From: Lachnospiraceae bacterium
Lineage (GTDB): Bacteria; Bacillota; Clostridia; Lachnospirales; Lachnospiraceae
Assembly: GCA_022792535.1 (NCBI GenBank)
Contig: JAAWBG010000077.1
Span: forward strand, 1-60,944
Reading direction: 5' to 3'
DNA length: 60,944 nucleotides
Under the pieces are notes generated by a model, which was not told where the DNA came from, did not search any database, and worked only from the letters and a program-made list of their open reading frames with translations. Of the stretch, positions 15,681-25,124 are shown piece after piece (position 1 is the stretch's first letter; every line of letters starts with the position of its first letter). The translations under genes were made by a program, and so were the position numbers.

Positions 15681-17231
15681 TTATTTATTTACGTGATCTA
15701 CTGCTCTATGAACCAGGTCTTTCATCAATGGCCAGGTATCAACATAGCAGTCCATATAGAACTGATATTCTTCATGTGCCTTTGGATTCGGCTGGTATTC
15801 TTTATCAATCTGTACCATGTGTTCTGCTGCTTCCTGCAGGTTTTTATAGACGCCGCATCCAACTGCACCAATCATACAGTTGCCCAGACATCCTGCGCTC
15901 TGGCTTTCTTTTGTGGTATACATCGGTACTCCGATAATATCAGAATGCATCTGCATCCAGAAATCAGATTCTGCAATACCGCCGCAGGCATAGATTTCTT
16001 TCACATCGTATCCAGCTTCTCTCATGGTTACGATACAATGGTTTGCTCCATATGCAACGCCTTCATAAACTGCTCTTGCAATATGAGCTGTGGTAGTTCC
16101 AAGAGAAAGTCCCCAGAACATGCCTCTTGCTGCAGAGTCCGAATAAGGAGCACGGTTTCCCTGGAAGTAGTCGATCATAACCAGGCCTTCGCATCCTTTC
16201 GGAATCTTTTCTGCCTTCTCTGTGATCAGATCAAAAATATTCATGTTGCGTTCTTTTGCTTCTTCCACCCATTCTTTTTGAATCAGGTTATTCTTAAACC
16301 AAGTAAGGATTCCGCCGCTGGCTGCCTGGCCGCCTTCCACCAAACTGGTTCCATCATACAGCAGATTGGGGTAAGTTCCATTTACGCCAAGTTTGTGGAA
16401 GTCTGTCTCAGACAGTCCAAAGAGGCAACTGGACGTACCAGCGATCAGCGCCATTCCGCCAGGATTTACACTTCCAACGCCTACCATACAGGCAACTGCA
16501 TCCAAGGTTCCTTCTACTACCATGGTCTTTGTGCTCATTCCCAATTCTTTTGCGGCTTCTTCACTGACATGGCCGATAGGCGTTCCTGTCTTCAAAACGT
16601 CTTTGGGGAATTTATCAACAATATCTTCTAAGCCAATTGCTTCGTAGAGGTCTTGTGGAAAACCGCCATTTTTATCGTCATACAGCCACCGGAAAGCTGC
16701 CACAGACATATTCGTGGTCTTTCTTCCAGATAATTTCCAGTGGGCCCAGCCGGTAAGCTCGAAGATTGTCTCTGTTTTTGCCCAATTTTCCGGCTCATGT
16801 TTTTTCACCCACATACATTTGGGGATCAAACTCTCTGCCGGAACGCCGGAGCGGTATAATTTAATAGCGTCGCAGTCTTTGCCCAGTTCTGAAATACTTG
16901 CCGCCTCTGTAACAGCCCTAACGTCCATCCAAAGAATCGGTGTTCTCACAGTATTTCCATCTTTATCTAACAAAATCGTGGTGCTGGATGTTCCGTCGCA
17001 AGCCACTGAAATAATCTCTTCCGGGTCAACCCCTGATTTATGTATTGCGTTGGGAATAGCTTTCTTTAAAGCTTCCCACCAGCCTTTATCATCCTGCTCT
17101 GCCCATCCGTTTCTGGGGAAGATAGACTCATAATCCTGAACATCATAAGCCATATTATTTCCCTTTTCATCAAAGATCGCTGCTCTGACACTTCCTGTCC
17201 CCATATCAATACCCATAAAATATTTTGCCAT
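15681..17231 (-). CDS. FGGY-family kinase, minus-strand module copy
   Basis: This is a 516-residue FGGY kinase with N-terminal GIDMGTGSVRAAIFD, the family segments NGWAEQDDKGWW and VVEGTLDAVACMVGVG, and a C-terminal nucleotide-binding part containing ACGGIAESDFWMQMHSDI. It is closely similar along its whole length to the kinase at 25125-26672, and both differ from the xylulokinase-like protein at 1553. It should phosphorylate a polyol or ketose. It follows the NagD-like phosphatase by 45 bp in an operon of AraM-like enzyme, phosphatase and kinase. The substrate is unknown; ribulokinase- or ribitol-kinase-like activity fits the context. Confidence 0.85.
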   Translation of the reverse strand: MAKYFMGIDMGTGSVRAAIFDEKGNNMAYDVQDYESIFPRNGWAEQDDKGWWEALKKAIPNAIHKSGVDPEEIISVACDGTSSTTILLDKDGNTVRTPILWMDVRAVTEAASISELGKDCDAIKLYRSGVPAESLIPKCMWVKKHEPENWAKTETIFELTGWAHWKLSGRKTTNMSVAAFRWLYDDKNGGFPQDLYEAIGLEDIVDKFPKDVLKTGTPIGHVSEEAAKELGMSTKTMVVEGTLDAVACMVGVGSVNPGGMALIAGTSSCLFGLSETDFHKLGVNGTYPNLLYDGTSLVEGGQAASGGILTWFKNNLIQKEWVEEAKERNMNIFDLITEKAEKIPKGCEGLVMIDYFQGNRAPYSDSAARGMFWGLSLGTTTAHIARAVYEGVAYGANHCIVTMREAGYDVKEIYACGGIAESDFWMQMHSDIIGVPMYTTKESQSAGCLGNCMIGAVGCGVYKNLQEAAEHMVQIDKEYQPNPKAHEEYQFYMDCYVDTWPLMKDLVHRAVDHVNK

Positions 17232-17276
17232 TTTCTAACCTCCTAATATTCTCTTCTCCATATTTATTCTCAAATC

Positions 17277-18071
17277 CTAAAGATATTGAGACATTTCATA
17301 GAGGGAATCATACACACAAGTGGGTTCCACCTCTGATTCCGCCACTGTCTGCATGTCAGCTTCCCCAGTCAGCACCAAAAATCCTTTCGCGCCATTTTTT
17401 ACCCCTGTAGCCACATCCGTGTAGATCCGGTCTCCCACAAAAGCGATCTGATCTACTGTTTTTCCTGTAATTTTCAGAATCATATCCATGGTCTCTCTAC
17501 ATGGCTTTCCCAGGAATTTGGGTTTTACGCCGGTGGAGGAAGTGATCAGATCACACATTGCTCCGCAGTCAGGAATAAAACCATAATCCACAGGACAGTT
17601 GGTGTCCATATGAGTTGCCAAAAAAGGAACTCCGTTTCTGACAAAGGTACAGATTCTCTCTAACTTCTCATAGGTTAACGTCATGTCAAAACTCTGCACC
17701 ACAACATCCGGGTCCTCCTGCACCAGGCAGATTCCTTTTTCCTGAAAACTTTCTTCCAGAAGAGGCGTTCCGTTTAGATACACCCTCTTTCCAGGATAAA
17801 AAGATTTCAGATATTCAATGGTAACATCTCCCGCTGTCACAATATCCGAAACTTCCACCTCAAGTCCCATCTTGGCAAGTTTTTTCTGGTAGAAGGAAGA
17901 AACACGGGACGCATTATTTGTAAAAAACAGAAATTCCTTACCCATGTCTTCTAATTTCCGGATAAAATCCAGGGAACCTTCAATGATGCTGTCACTCAGG
18001 TAAAATGTTCCGTCCATATCCAGAACAAAAAGTTCAACCCCTTTTAAAGCCTCCTCTTTTGATAAGCTCAT
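17277..18071 (-). CDS. NagD-like HAD-IIA phosphatase
   Basis: This 264-residue protein has motif I LDMDGTFYL, the HAD-IIA signature FFTNNASRV, cap residues THMDTNCPVDYG and a C-terminal motif FVGDRIYTDVATG. The family includes NagD, AraL and p-nitrophenyl/glycolate-phosphate phosphatases; AraL lies beside AraM in the Bacillus subtilis arabinose operon, as here. The start at 18071 follows AAGGAGGAGGGAT. It has exactly the same length as its paralogue at 21277-22071. Confidence 0.87.
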   Translation of the reverse strand: MSLSKEEALKGVELFVLDMDGTFYLSDSIIEGSLDFIRKLEDMGKEFLFFTNNASRVSSFYQKKLAKMGLEVEVSDIVTAGDVTIEYLKSFYPGKRVYLNGTPLLEESFQEKGICLVQEDPDVVVQSFDMTLTYEKLERICTFVRNGVPFLATHMDTNCPVDYGFIPDCGAMCDLITSSTGVKPKFLGKPCRETMDMILKITGKTVDQIAFVGDRIYTDVATGVKNGAKGFLVLTGEADMQTVAESEVEPTCVYDSLYEMSQYL

Positions 18072-18087
18072 ATCCCTCCTCCTTTCA

Positions 18088-19473
18088 TCAGTCATAATAC
18101 TTATCAATGATATAATCTGTCAGTTCTTCTAACACCCCAAGATCATAGAAGAACTGAAGTCCTGCGTAGCGGTCTCTCTGCTCCTTTGTATAGAGCAGAA
18201 TATCCCTGAATTCTTCTTTTGAAAATACTTTATATTCTTTCGGCGACGTCATGCCGTTCATAGCTCCTATGTATTCCGGCGCTTTCGCCGCTTTGCGCAC
18301 CGTCTCAGTCAGCACTTCCCGGATCTCTTTCTCATGTTTCTCAATTATATCTATTCTGGCTTTTACCACATCAGGATCACTTTGATGTGCTTTCTCATAT
18401 ACTTTGAAGATCGCATCGGAACTGGCGCCAAACACTCTCTCAATCTCTTTCGCCCATTGATTATAGTCAAAGGCTTCTGCATGTCTTCTTGCCTTATCAT
18501 AGTCTATGTCAAGAGTTAAGAATTTTTGATACATTTCTGTCATCACACAGGTAGCCATGCCGACAGATGTACCATGAAGCTCTCCGTACAGGCCTTTCAA
18601 TGCACATTTCATCTCCAGCACATGGCCCATAGAATGTTCTGCTCCAGAACCTGGTCTGGAATTATTCACGTACCCCATTGCAATTCCAATCAGGACAAGA
18701 CACTCCATCAGATACTGATAAGCCTCTGGATCGCCGGATACCAGCCCGTTGACGCTGGCTGCAACTTTATCCGTAGACTTCAGCATAAGTTCTGATACTT
18801 CCTCGCAGAAATATTCTCCGTTGATGATCTTAGAAAGTTTCCAGTCATTGATGGCAATGTATTTTGCAATAATATCTCCAATTCCCGCCGCCACCATATA
18901 ATCCGGCGCTGTAGAGAGAAAATCTGTGTCTCCGATAATTCCGCTGGCACAGTGAGCCGGGAGACTGCATTTCAAGCCTTTTATCGTGGCAGGCGCAACA
19001 TCTGTGGCAAAACCGTCCATAGAAGGCGCGGTGCCTATAATGTAATAAGGAATCTCTCTCTGGAAAGAAACCATTCTGGTTAAATCGTTGATGGTGCCGG
19101 ACCCCACTGCCAGAGGCAGCTTCACATCTTTGGGCATAGCATCCTCTAATTCCCCGATAAAAATTTCGTTGGTATGCATTTCTTCATGAGGAAAAATATA
19201 ATATTCTACCGGATATCCTTCCTCTTTCACCATCTGATATACCTTTTCCCCGGCAACCTTCCAGGTATGCACATCTGCAACTACATAAATCTTATCTTCT
19301 TTTGTAAGAGGGGTTCCATCCTTCATCTTCTGATCTTCCAGAAACTCAGGTAATTTCTGAACCGCTCCCTTTCCCACTGCCAAATGATCAATTGCCATAT
19401 GATGATGGCGTCCGCATCCACAGTTGTAATCCACTGTAATCAATTCCTTCATGGTTAAATCAGCAAGCCCCAC
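18088..19473 (-). CDS. AraM / glycerol-1-phosphate dehydrogenase-like enzyme
   Basis: This is a 461-residue iron-containing-ADH-type dehydrogenase. The N-terminus has a CGCGRHH motif, the NAD-binding loop is GSGTINDL, the substrate loop is TAPSMDGFATD, and metal-ligand histidines lie in SGAEHSMGHVLE and LHGTSVGMA. The closest named relatives are sn-glycerol-1-phosphate dehydrogenase and B. subtilis AraM. No PcrB-type prenyl transferase is present, so a role in polyol- or ketose-phosphate interconversion is more likely than ether-lipid synthesis. The GTG start at 19473 is supported by AAGGAG eight bases upstream. It is about 70 residues longer than its divergent paralogue. Confidence 0.83.
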   Translation of the reverse strand: MGLADLTMKELITVDYNCGCGRHHHMAIDHLAVGKGAVQKLPEFLEDQKMKDGTPLTKEDKIYVVADVHTWKVAGEKVYQMVKEEGYPVEYYIFPHEEMHTNEIFIGELEDAMPKDVKLPLAVGSGTINDLTRMVSFQREIPYYIIGTAPSMDGFATDVAPATIKGLKCSLPAHCASGIIGDTDFLSTAPDYMVAAGIGDIIAKYIAINDWKLSKIINGEYFCEEVSELMLKSTDKVAASVNGLVSGDPEAYQYLMECLVLIGIAMGYVNNSRPGSGAEHSMGHVLEMKCALKGLYGELHGTSVGMATCVMTEMYQKFLTLDIDYDKARRHAEAFDYNQWAKEIERVFGASSDAIFKVYEKAHQSDPDVVKARIDIIEKHEKEIREVLTETVRKAAKAPEYIGAMNGMTSPKEYKVFSKEEFRDILLYTKEQRDRYAGLQFFYDLGVLEELTDYIIDKYYD

Positions 19474-20084
19474 GAAACCATCTCCTTTTCCTTTATTTTA
19501 CAATATAGTTATCAGATAATTTAGATAATTATTTTGTTTTTTTAATTAAATCTCTTTTTTGTTTTTAATTTTGTAAACATTTTACCTGCAATGGGAGATT
19601 TTTACAATAGAGAAAAATTTTTTCTACTTTTCCTCTTATTTTTTCAAACAATGCTTCAGGCAGTCCCCTCCTGCAAGTACTGGAACCTTCCAAAAGAACA
19701 TCCTTTTTAAAAGAATCAGCTCCCGCTCTATGTTTACAATAGTAAATATAAAGATTCTTCCACTCTTTTTGAGGCTCTAATTTCCACACCTTATTTTTTC
19801 TTCTTTTTCCCCTTCCATCTCAAAAATCCTTAAAGATTCTCTTTTATTTTTACAAATGTAAATATATTTCATAAAAATCCGTGAAATATTGAAAAAACAA
19901 AGAAATAAATTGAAATATTGCAAATATATATATTGACAAAAGGAAAAAGAGGAACTATAATCTAACCATAACAATAAGAAAAAGATAGAATCACAGAACC
20001 TTAAATCAATCACTTTTACATCTTTTCCCAGCAACAATGATTGAACAAATGTAAAAATAATCTAAATAGCAGGAGGTAACGAAA
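19474..20084. promoter_or_regulatory. Divergent regulatory region between the two AraM modules
   Basis: This AT-rich 611-bp region holds the consensus promoter listed separately and several TTTACA/TGTAAA words: GTAAACATTTTAC (19573-19585), TTTACA (19601-19606), TTTACAATAGTAAA (19733-19746), TTTACAAATGTAAA (19849-19862), TTTACA (20015-20020) and TGTAAA (20050-20055). They look like repeated operator sites for a common regulator, perhaps the SorC protein at 27957. A minus-strand promoter was not clearly found. Small reading frames here lack ribosome binding sites. Confidence 0.55.
19933..19961 (+). promoter_or_regulatory. Consensus promoter of the pentose-phosphate operon
   Basis: TTGACA (19933-19938) and TATAAT (19956-19961) have a 17-bp spacer, a perfect sigma-A promoter. 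It lies about 125 bp before the first gene. The palindrome TTTACAAATGTAAA is 70 bp upstream and another TGTAAA half-site lies in the leader. Confidence 0.8.
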
Positions 20085-21263
20085 ATGAACGAGATCCTAA
20101 ACATGAGTATCAATGAAATGCCCAGAACAGAATTCGACTGTTCTTGCGGACGCCGCCATAATTTTAGTGTCCATGACATGGTGATTCGTAAAGGAGCCAT
20201 TGAAGAGCTTCCAAAAGTAGCTGCGCCTTTCAAAGACGGAAAAGTTCTCGTTGTTTTCGACCAGAATACATATAAGGTGGCTGGCCAGAAAGCAGTAGAA
20301 CTTCTCAAAAACGATGGATTCAACCTCAAAGAGCTTCTCTTTGATTCCGGCGATGACATTCTGATTCCAAACGAATCCGTAGTTGGAAGAATTTTGCAGG
20401 AACAGGACCCAGACGTAAATCTTATGATCGCTGTAGGATCCGGCGTTATTAACGATTCTGTAAAATATGTAACTTCCAGAACAAAACTTCCTTATATCAT
20501 CGTAGCTACCGCGCCTTCCATGGACGGTTACGTAGCAGACGGAGCGCCTTTAATCTCCGCTGGATATAAATATTCCTATGACGCTCACCTCACTTACGGG
20601 CTGATCGGAGACACCGACATCCTTCAGACTGCTCCCGACGATCTGATCCAGGCAGGATTCGGAGACGTGGTAGGAAAAATCACCGCTATCGTAGACTGGG
20701 ATCTGGCAGTAAAAGCCAACAACGACTATCGCTGCGACACCTGCGTAGAGCTGGTAAACAGAGCATTAGATAAATGTTTCTCAAAGGCAGAAGGTTTAAA
20801 GACAAGAGACGCAGAATCTCTGGGAGCTTTACTGGAAGCGCTGACCCTGACAGGAGTAGCTATGGCCTTAGTAAATATGTCCAGACCGGCATCCGGCGCA
20901 GAGCATATGCTGTCTCACTTCTGGGAGATGGACTTTATCGCAAGAGGCTTAAACCCAAATCACCATGGCATTCAGGTAGGCGTTGCCACACCGATTATCG
21001 CTCGTTTCTTTGAAGAGTTAAAAGACATTCTTCCAGAAGGGGTAATGGATCTTTGTCCTTCCCACGAAGAGATTGAAGAACTTTTGAAAAAAGGCGGCGC
21101 GCCAAGCAATCCAAAAGAAATCGGCATTGAGAGAGATCTGTTCCACTCCAGCTTAATCGAAGGTTACAAAGTACGTCCCCGTTACTCCATCTTACAGTTT
21201 GCAAAGGACAACGGACGTCTGGAAGAGATCGCAGACAAGATTACAAAAGAAATCTACGGATAA
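20085..21263 (+). CDS. AraM / glycerol-1-phosphate dehydrogenase-like enzyme, plus-strand copy
   Basis: This 392-residue paralogue of the divergently encoded enzyme has the N-terminal CSCGRRHNF, cofactor loop GSGVINDS, substrate loop TAPSMDGYVAD, and metal-ligand segments SGAEHMLSHFWE and HHGIQVGVA. It probably reduces or oxidises a sugar or polyol phosphate with NAD(P)H. It heads a plus-strand operon of phosphatase, isomerase, transaldolase, transketolase, kinase, isomerase and epimerase. An AGGAGG site precedes the ATG. Confidence 0.83.
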   Translation: MNEILNMSINEMPRTEFDCSCGRRHNFSVHDMVIRKGAIEELPKVAAPFKDGKVLVVFDQNTYKVAGQKAVELLKNDGFNLKELLFDSGDDILIPNESVVGRILQEQDPDVNLMIAVGSGVINDSVKYVTSRTKLPYIIVATAPSMDGYVADGAPLISAGYKYSYDAHLTYGLIGDTDILQTAPDDLIQAGFGDVVGKITAIVDWDLAVKANNDYRCDTCVELVNRALDKCFSKAEGLKTRDAESLGALLEALTLTGVAMALVNMSRPASGAEHMLSHFWEMDFIARGLNPNHHGIQVGVATPIIARFFEELKDILPEGVMDLCPSHEEIEELLKKGGAPSNPKEIGIERDLFHSSLIEGYKVRPRYSILQFAKDNGRLEEIADKITKEIYG

Positions 21264-21276
21264 GGGGTATTGTATT

Positions 21277-22071
21277 ATGATGAAAAAAGAAGAGGCTTTA
21301 AAAGGCGTAAAACTGTTTGTCCTGGATATGGACGGCACTATATATCTGGGCGATACCATGATTGAAGGCGCCATGGACTTTATCCACGAGGTGGAACATT
21401 CAGAAGACAGAGAGTATATTTTTTTCACCAACAACGCTTCCAAAGTCCCTTCTGTTTATGTAGAAAAGCTGCATAAACTGGGACTGGATGTTACAGAAGA
21501 TAAGATCGTCACAGCAGGGGATGTATGCGCAGAATTTTTAAAAGTAAATTATCCTGGAGCAAAGGTTTACTTAAACGGTACGCCTCTTCTGGAAGATAAC
21601 TGGAAAAAACGCGGCATCAACCTGGTACAGGAAGACCCGGACGTGGCTGTACAGAGTTTTGACACCACGCTGACCTATGAAAAACTAGATAAAATATGCC
21701 ACTATATCCGCAACGGCGTTCCTTTTATCGCTACCCATATGGACACCAACTGCCCCACAGATTATGGATTTATGCCGGACTGCGGCGCAATGTGCCGATT
21801 GATCACAGAATCCACCGGCGTAGAACCCCGGTTCCTGGGCAAACCCTGGAAAGAAACTTTGGATATGATCACAGAGATCACCGGCTATCGGGCAGAAGAA
21901 ATTGCCTTTGTAGGGGACCGTCTCTATACAGACGTGGCAACAGGCGTCAACAACGGAGCAAAAGGATTCCTGGTACTGACCGGCGAGGCAGATATGCAGA
22001 CTGTAGCCGAATCCGACACAGAACCTACCTGCATCTATGATTCTTTAGGTGAAATGAGAAATTATTTATAA
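21277..22071 (+). CDS. NagD-like HAD-IIA phosphatase, plus-strand copy
   Basis: This 264-residue protein has motif I LDMDGTIYLG, FFTNNASKV, THMDTNCPTDYG and FVGDRLYTDVATG, closely similar to the minus-strand paralogue. The start at 21277 is 13 bp after the AraM-like stop, with AAGGGG upstream; a longer in-frame extension into the previous gene is not credible. It probably hydrolyses a polyol or ketose phosphate linked to its AraM neighbour. Confidence 0.87.
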   Translation: MMKKEEALKGVKLFVLDMDGTIYLGDTMIEGAMDFIHEVEHSEDREYIFFTNNASKVPSVYVEKLHKLGLDVTEDKIVTAGDVCAEFLKVNYPGAKVYLNGTPLLEDNWKKRGINLVQEDPDVAVQSFDTTLTYEKLDKICHYIRNGVPFIATHMDTNCPTDYGFMPDCGAMCRLITESTGVEPRFLGKPWKETLDMITEITGYRAEEIAFVGDRLYTDVATGVNNGAKGFLVLTGEADMQTVAESDTEPTCIYDSLGEMRNYL

Positions 22072-22140
22072 TGATTTATGATAGAAAATTTATAATGTAA
22101 TATGATAAAATGATAGAAAAAGCTAACAGGAGGAAAAGAT

Positions 22141-22578
22141 ATGAAAATTGTATTCGGATGTGACCCAAACGCAGCAGAATTTAAAAAAGAGTTAATGGAA
22201 TATGTAAAAGAGTTAGGGCATGAAGTGACAGATTTCGGCAGCGACGATCCCATCTATGCAAATGTAGCGATCGCCTGCGCAAAAGCAGTGGCAGCAAAAG
22301 AATTTGACCGGGGAATCGTAGTATGCGGAACTGGAATCGGCGTATCCATCGCGGCAAACAAGGTAAAAGGCGCTTATGCAGCATGTATCCATGATGTATA
22401 TCAGGCACAGAGAGCAGAACTTTCCAACCATGCCAACATCATCACCATGGGCTCTCAGGTTATCGGTATTCAGCTTGCCAAAACCATGGTAAAAGAATAT
22501 CTGTCCTGCACTTACGATGAGAACAGCAGATCCAAAGACAAAGTACAGAGAATCGTTGATTTTGAAAATGAAGCATAA
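22141..22578 (+). CDS. RpiB/LacAB-type sugar-phosphate isomerase, divergent
   Basis: This 145-residue protein of the RpiB family has the conserved phosphate loop and catalytic Cys in [15 protein letters not shown]. The normal N-terminal Asp-His (DHA) is DPN (FGCDPNAAE) and the His in the later EHNNAN-type segment is replaced (ELSNHAN). Those His residues normally help open and bind ribose-5-phosphate, so another aldose/ketose phosphate, such as a tetrose or a different pentose, is likely (inference). AGGAGG precedes the start. A standard RpiB is encoded 4.5 kb downstream. Confidence 0.82.
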   Translation: MKIVFGCDPNAAEFKKELMEYVKELGHEVTDFGSDDPIYANVAIACAKAVAAKEFDRGIVVCGTGIGVSIAANKVKGAYAACIHDVYQAQRAELSNHANIITMGSQVIGIQLAKTMVKEYLSCTYDENSRSKDKVQRIVDFENEA

Positions 22579-22619
22579 GAGTAACCCTCAGGGATAAGAA
22601 TAACAGGAAGGAGATCATT

Positions 22620-23273
22620 ATGAGATTTTTTATCGACACTGCAAATGTAGAAGATATCAAGAAGGCAAATGACATGGGAGTAATCTGCGGAGTTACCACC
22701 AACCCGTCTCTGATCGCAAAAGAAGGCAGAGATTTTAACGAGGTAATCGCAGAGATTGCTAGTATCGTGGATGGACCTATCAGCGGAGAAGTAAAAGCTA
22801 CCACCACAGATGCAGAGGGAATGATTGCAGAAGGAAAAGAGATCGCTGCCATCCATCCCAATATGGTAGTTAAGATTCCTATGACAGTGGAAGGTTTAAA
22901 GGCTTGCAAAGCTCTGACCGCTGAAGGAATCAAGACAAACGTAACTCTTATATTCAATGCAAACCAGGCCCTTCTGGCAGCAAGAGCAGGGGCAACTTAT
23001 GTATCTCCCTTCCTGGGACGTCTGGATGACATCAATGTCCGGGGCGTAGATCTGATCCGTGAGATCTCAGATATCTTTTCCATTGCAGGGCTGGACACAC
23101 AGATTATTGCAGCAAGCGTGCGCAATCCGATCCATGTAACAGACTGTGCTCTGGCAGGCGCTCACATTGCAACCGTACCTTACAACGTAATTGAGACCAT
23201 GACAAAACATCCCTTGACAGACGCAGGCATCGCTAAATTCCAGGAAGACTACAAAGCTGTCTTTGGTGAATAA
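22620..23273 (+). CDS. Transaldolase / fructose-6-phosphate aldolase-like (TalC)
   Basis: The protein is 217 residues, the compact TalC/FSA type. The N-terminus [13 protein letters not shown], the segment GVTTNPSLI and the Schiff-base lysine in VVKIPMT (near residue 85) are diagnostic. It moves a dihydroxyacetone unit between sugar phosphates in the non-oxidative pentose phosphate pathway, or cleaves it off. It has a GGAAGGAG site and lies 13 bp before the transketolase genes. Confidence 0.9.
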   Translation: MRFFIDTANVEDIKKANDMGVICGVTTNPSLIAKEGRDFNEVIAEIASIVDGPISGEVKATTTDAEGMIAEGKEIAAIHPNMVVKIPMTVEGLKACKALTAEGIKTNVTLIFNANQALLAARAGATYVSPFLGRLDDINVRGVDLIREISDIFSIAGLDTQIIAASVRNPIHVTDCALAGAHIATVPYNVIETMTKHPLTDAGIAKFQEDYKAVFGE

Positions 23274-23286
23274 TTAGGAGGATCAT

Positions 23287-24126
23287 ATGAATAAGTTAGA
23301 ACTTCAAAAAACTGCAAATGAAATACGCAAAGGCATCATTTCCGGCGTTCATGCGGCAAAAGCAGGTCACCCAGGCGGTTCCTTATCTGCCACAGAGATC
23401 TTTACCTATTTATATTTTGAAGAGATGAACGTAGACCCGAAGAATCCAAACGATCCAGACCGGGACCGTTTCGTGTTATCCAAAGGACACACCGCTCCAG
23501 GACTTTACGCCACACTGGCACACAAAGGATACTTTCCAGTGGAAGATCTTCTGACACTGCGCCAGATCGGTTCTCATTTACAGGGACATCCCTGCAAACA
23601 GCATACGCCTGGCATTGATATGTCCAGCGGATCTTTAGGACAGGGAATCTCCGCAGCCTGCGGTATGGCCCTTGCCGGCAAACTTCAGAACAAATCTTAC
23701 CGGGTCTATGCTTTACTGGGCGACGGAGAGATTGAAGAAGGTCAGGTATGGGAGGCAGCTATGTTTGCTGCAGCGAAAAAATTAGATAACCTGGTGGTAA
23801 TCGTGGACAACAATGGACTGCAGATCGACGGTTCCATTGAGGAAGTCAACTCTCCCTACCCCATTGATAAGAAATTTGAAGCCTTTAACTTCCATGTAAT
23901 CAATGTGGAAGACGGAAATGATTTCGACCAGTTAGAAGCTGCTTTCAAGGAAGCAAGAGAAGTCACAGGGGTTCCCACTGCCATCATCGCCAAAACGGTA
24001 AAAGGTAAAGGCGTTTCCTTTATGGAGAACCAAGTATCCTGGCATGGAACGGCTCCAAATGATGAACAGTATGCAGTAGCCATGGAAGACTTAAAGAAAG
24101 TGGAGGAAGCATTATGTCAGAAGTAA
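23287..24126 (+). CDS. Transketolase, N-terminal subunit
   Basis: This 279-residue protein is the thiamine-diphosphate-binding half of a split transketolase. The motif AKAGHPGGSLSATE is near residue 25, SKGHTAPGLY follows, and the ThDP motif is GDGEIEEGQVWEAA...VDNN. It overlaps the C-terminal subunit gene by 13 bp. Together the subunits move two-carbon ketol units between pentose, tetrose and heptose phosphates. Confidence 0.93.
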   Translation: MNKLELQKTANEIRKGIISGVHAAKAGHPGGSLSATEIFTYLYFEEMNVDPKNPNDPDRDRFVLSKGHTAPGLYATLAHKGYFPVEDLLTLRQIGSHLQGHPCKQHTPGIDMSSGSLGQGISAACGMALAGKLQNKSYRVYALLGDGEIEEGQVWEAAMFAAAKKLDNLVVIVDNNGLQIDGSIEEVNSPYPIDKKFEAFNFHVINVEDGNDFDQLEAAFKEAREVTGVPTAIIAKTVKGKGVSFMENQVSWHGTAPNDEQYAVAMEDLKKVEEALCQK

Positions 24127-25055
24127 AAAAGATCGCAACAAGAGCCAGCTATGGGGAAGCCCTTGTAGAACTGGGAAAAGAACATGATGACCTGGTGGTT
24201 TTAGATGCAGACCTGGCGGCAGCCACCAAGACAGGTACCTTTAAAAAAGCCTTTCCAGACAGATTCTTTGACTGCGGTATTGCAGAATCCAATTTAATGG
24301 GCGTTGCTGCTGGTATTGCCACCACAGGCATGGTGCCTTTCGCAAGCACTTTCGCAATGTTTGCCGCAGGACGGGCTTTTGAACAGGTGCGCAACTCTAT
24401 CGGTTATCCTCACCTGAACGTAAAGATCGGCGCTACCCATGCGGGAATCTCCGTAGGAGAAGACGGAGCTACTCACCAGTGTAATGAAGATATTGCACTG
24501 ATGCGCACCATTCCCGGCATGACTATCATCAACCCGGCAGACGATGTGGAAGCAAAAGCTGCAGTAAGAGCTGCCTATGAGATGGACGGTCCTGTATACT
24601 TAAGATTCGGACGTCTGGCAGTTCCGGTGATCAACGATGAAAATTATAAATTCGAGATCGGCAAAGGCGTACAGCTTCGGGATGGAAAGGACCTTACTAT
24701 CGTTGCCACTGGTCTCTGCGTAAGCTCTGCATTAGATGCTGCAGACTTGTTGGAAAAAGACGGTATTTCCGTAAGGATAATCAATATTCACACCATCAAA
24801 CCTTTAGATGAAGATATTCTGGTCAAAGCTGCAAAAGAAACCGGCAAGATCGTAACCGTAGAAGAACATTCCGTTATCGGCGGATTAGGCGCCGCTGTAT
24901 GCGAAGCATTAAGCGAAAAAATGCCTGTTCCAGTAAAACGCATTGGCGTCAACGACGTCTATGGCGAATCCGGCCCTGCTGCAAAATTGATTGAAAAATA
25001 CGGACTGGACGGAAAAGGAATCTACGAATCTGTAAAAGAATTTTTAGGAAAATAA
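24114..25055 (+). CDS. Transketolase, C-terminal subunit
   Basis: This 313-residue partner carries the pyrimidine-binding domain (ATRASYGEAL, CGIAESNLMGVAAG, THAGISVGEDGATHQ) and the C-terminal domain (VEEHSVIGGLG). The ATG lies inside the end of the N-terminal subunit gene with GGAGG eight bases upstream, so translation is coupled. The split architecture is common in Firmicutes. Confidence 0.93.
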   Translation: MSEVKKIATRASYGEALVELGKEHDDLVVLDADLAAATKTGTFKKAFPDRFFDCGIAESNLMGVAAGIATTGMVPFASTFAMFAAGRAFEQVRNSIGYPHLNVKIGATHAGISVGEDGATHQCNEDIALMRTIPGMTIINPADDVEAKAAVRAAYEMDGPVYLRFGRLAVPVINDENYKFEIGKGVQLRDGKDLTIVATGLCVSSALDAADLLEKDGISVRIINIHTIKPLDEDILVKAAKETGKIVTVEEHSVIGGLGAAVCEALSEKMPVPVKRIGVNDVYGESGPAAKLIEKYGLDGKGIYESVKEFLGK

Positions 25056-25124
25056 ATTTTCTTCACGGAACATAAAAGACAAACGTCTTTTAAAATAAAG
25101 CACAACAAGAAAGGAGTAAACAAA

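Noticed and set aside
15693-16631. Long plus-strand reading frame opposite the FGGY kinase
   Set aside because: It is fully antisense to a well-supported kinase, has no ribosome binding site and its translation is rich in Cys, His and Phe without any domain.
19565-19789. 74-residue minus-strand frame in the divergent region
   Set aside because: It would need a GTG start without a Shine-Dalgarno site and overlaps the operator-like dyads. It cannot be excluded entirely, but it is unsupported.
18088-21263. Archaeal-type glycerol-1-phosphate ether-lipid synthesis
   Set aside because: The AraM-like enzymes lack a PcrB or other prenyl-transferase neighbour, and the context is kinases and pentose phosphate enzymes.
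22620-25055. Sulfoquinovose breakdown by sulfo-transaldolase or sulfo-transketolase
   Set aside because: No sulfoquinovosidase, sulfo-sugar isomerase or sulfolactaldehyde enzyme is present; transaldolase and transketolase look like ordinary pentose phosphate enzymes.
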